Assembly: GCA_007129695.1 (NCBI GenBank)
Contig: SKVA01000047.1
Location: forward strand, 1 to 6,045
Source: Spirochaetaceae bacterium
GTDB taxonomy: Bacteria > Spirochaetota > Spirochaetia > DSM-27196 > SLST01
Reading direction: 5' to 3'
DNA: 6,045 nucleotides
How positions within the stretch are numbered: the stretch's first letter is position 1; every line of letters starts with the position of its first letter. A program made the translations under genes and the position numbers. Positions 4,506 to 6,045 of this stretch are shown here, piece by piece. The notes beneath the pieces are model-generated. The model ran no database searches. It saw nothing but the letters and a program-made list of their open reading frames with translations, and was not told the DNA's origin.

Positions 4506-6045
4506 ATGACGGTGCGCATGAGCGCGGTACATCTGGACGTCATCGGTCCGCCCCGGCTCACGATAGGCGGCGATGAACGACCGCTACCGTCGCCGAAGCG
4601 CCTGCTCGTGTTGTGCTACCTGGTGCTCGAACGTCGTGCTATCGCCCGGCCGCGGCTCGTCGACCTCTTCTGGCCGGACCTTGACGAGTCGCGCGGACGC
4701 GCGGCGTTGAGATCGACCCTGGCGGCGATCCGGGCCGACGTCGGCGGCGAGGTACTGATCACGCAGGCGGACACGGTCACCGCAGCCGGTATCGACGTCA
4801 TCGACACCGACCTCGAACGGCTCGGCCGCGACATGGACCGCTGCGAGCCGGATGATCCGTCACTGTTGTCGCTGATCGGGACCGTTGCAGATCGGGGCAG
4901 CTGCGACGTCCTGGTGCGAAGCGGCAGCGACGGTTCCGCCGAGCTCGATGACTGGCTCGCGGCGACGGCGCACCGTGTGGACGAGATCACCGACCGCATG
5001 TACAGGATCCTTACCGGTGCGTTGTCCGCTCGGGGTGAAACGCTCAGGGCACTCGAGTACGCGAGGAAGTGGGCCGCGTGCAAGCCCGGCTCGGCCTCGG
5101 CCGCGAAGCAACTCATGACACTCGCGCTTGCTCTGTCGCGCGACGCCGAAGCGGCGAGGTGTTTTGAGGAGCACCGCGCCTACCTCGGCTCAGAGCTGGG
5201 CGAGGAACCGTCGGGCGATCTGCAGGAGCTCTACCGTCGGGTGATCGGTGGGGCAGATCCGGCGTCGAAGCGCGCCCGGGACGGTGCCCGCACGCGGGCC
5301 GGCGCTCTGCCGGCCTTCCTCGACCGCTTCGTCGGACGGCAGTCCGAACTGAGCCGGTCTCGGGCTCTGCTGTCGACGAACAGACTGGTCACCGTCTGGG
5401 GTCCCGGCGGCGCGGGCAAGACCCGATTCGCGGTTGAGCTCGGTCGTTCGATGGTCGGCGAGTATCCTGACGGCGTCCGGTTCGTGCCGCTCGATCGCAT
5501 CGCAGACCCCGACGGCGTGCCGTCGACCGTCGCCGACACGCTCGGACTCTCGGTCGAGCCGGGGGTGCCGGTTTCGGAGACCGTCGCCGCCGCGATCACC
5601 GACCGCGAGATGTTGCTCATCCTCGACAGCTGCGAGCACGTGGTCGATTCCGTCGCGAACCTGGTCGTCAAGCTCTTGTCTGCCCCTTCGTCGCAGCGGG
5701 TCGTGGTGACGAGCCGCGAACCACTCGGTATACCCGGCGAGCGCGTCGTTGCGATCGCTCCGCTCGCATCGCCCGATGACCGTCTGCTCGACTCGATCGA
5801 CGAAGAGGATCTGTTCGACTACCCCGCGGTGGAACTCTTCGTCGACCGTGCCGCGGCGCTCGACCCGGAGTTCACGCTGGACGAGCACAACGCCGCGCTG
5901 GTCGGACGAATCTGCAGCCGCCTCGACGGGTTGCCGCTCGCGCTGGAGATCGCCGCGGGGACGCTTCGGACTCTGCCCCTGGGCGATCTGGTCGATTCGC
6001 TGGACGAACGCTTCGAGCGACTCTCCGGTAGCGCGCGAACCGGAG
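4506..6045 (+). CDS. SARP-like regulator: winged helix, BTAD and NTPase (3' truncated by window)
   Basis: An open frame of 513 codons with no stop before the window ends. Residues about 7-95 resemble the OmpR/SARP winged-helix DNA-binding domain (LDVIGPPRLTI, LVDLFWPDLDESRGRAALRS). Residues about 97-246 are a bacterial transcriptional activation domain (BTAD) of TPR-like helices, ending in LGSELGEEPSGDLQELYRRV. A STAND-type ATPase follows, with Walker A GPGGAGKT (299-306), Walker B LLILDSCEHV (370-379), a TSREPLGIPGE sensor-like segment (402-412) and RICSRLDGLPLALEIAAGTL (468-487). Proteins of this build act as ATP-dependent activators of secondary-metabolite or stress genes, and the missing C-terminus would normally carry TPR repeats that sense the signal. 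ATG 4506 is preferred over ATG 4518 because it lies at the predicted transcription start, and neither has a ribosome site. The phased repeat array upstream suggests autoregulation. Confidence 0.92.
   Translation, partial: MTVRMSAVHLDVIGPPRLTIGGDERPLPSPKRLLVLCYLVLERRAIARPRLVDLFWPDLDESRGRAALRSTLAAIRADVGGEVLITQADTVTAAGIDVIDTDLERLGRDMDRCEPDDPSLLSLIGTVADRGSCDVLVRSGSDGSAELDDWLAATAHRVDEITDRMYRILTGALSARGETLRALEYARKWAACKPGSASAAKQLMTLALALSRDAEAARCFEEHRAYLGSELGEEPSGDLQELYRRVIGGADPASKRARDGARTRAGALPAFLDRFVGRQSELSRSRALLSTNRLVTVWGPGGAGKTRFAVELGRSMVGEYPDGVRFVPLDRIADPDGVPSTVADTLGLSVEPGVPVSETVAAAITDREMLLILDSCEHVVDSVANLVVKLLSAPSSQRVVVTSREPLGIPGERVVAIAPLASPDDRLLDSIDEEDLFDYPAVELFVDRAAALDPEFTLDEHNAALVGRICSRLDGLPLALEIAAGTLRTLPLGDLVDSLDERFERLSGSARTG

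Noticed and set aside
4538..4543. Further CGTCAT, 55 bp (5 x 11) after the last array copy
   Set aside because: It is in phase but lies inside the regulator's coding region with no intervening copies. A 6-mer match is likely by chance.
5190..5888. 232-residue minus-strand open frame
   Set aside because: It lies antisense to the BTAD/NTPase part of the regulator, whose Walker motifs are clear on the plus strand.
1..6045. CRISPR array, tRNA, rRNA, insertion sequence
   Set aside because: No regularly spaced repeats of CRISPR length, no tRNA-like cloverleaf noticed by eye, and no transposase or paired terminal inverted repeats were seen.

Overview
The window is a GC-rich stretch of bacterial chromosome holding one broken gene, five complete genes and one gene that runs off the right end. 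The SARP/BTAD-type regulator and the apparently leaderless genes fit an actinobacterium or a chloroflexote, but other GC-rich phyla such as spirochaetes are possible and no gene here settles the phylum.

Left part (1-1967): this looks like accessory or decaying DNA. It opens with the 3' end of an FAD-dependent oxidoreductase gene that changes reading frame near 176-190, apparently with an internal deletion. A two-gene nucleotidyltransferase/HEPN module (784-1522) of toxin-antitoxin type follows. Its codon use is clearly more AT-rich than that of the metabolic gene further right. The gene-free stretches on either side (535-783 and 1523-1967) contain short minus-strand reading frames that may be gene remnants.

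Middle part (1968-3536): two plus-strand genes, each with its own -10 hexamer. One encodes an unrecognised 191-residue protein with an N-terminal zinc-ribbon-like Cys4 arrangement. The other encodes a 315-residue aldo/keto reductase with a complete catalytic tetrad.

Right part (3590-6045): a minus-strand pair (a 69-residue hypothetical protein overlapping by 4 bp an ankyrin-repeat protein) is divergent from a large SARP-like regulator (winged helix, BTAD, NTPase) that continues past the window. Their 110-bp intergenic region carries the most interesting signal: CGTCAT-type heptamers on an 11-bp register that end just before a perfect TATAAT. That is the operator layout expected for a SARP, which suggests self-regulation and possibly control of the divergent ankyrin operon.

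Three of the four plus-strand promoters place the predicted transcription start at or next to the ATG, so leaderless expression is a recurring theme.
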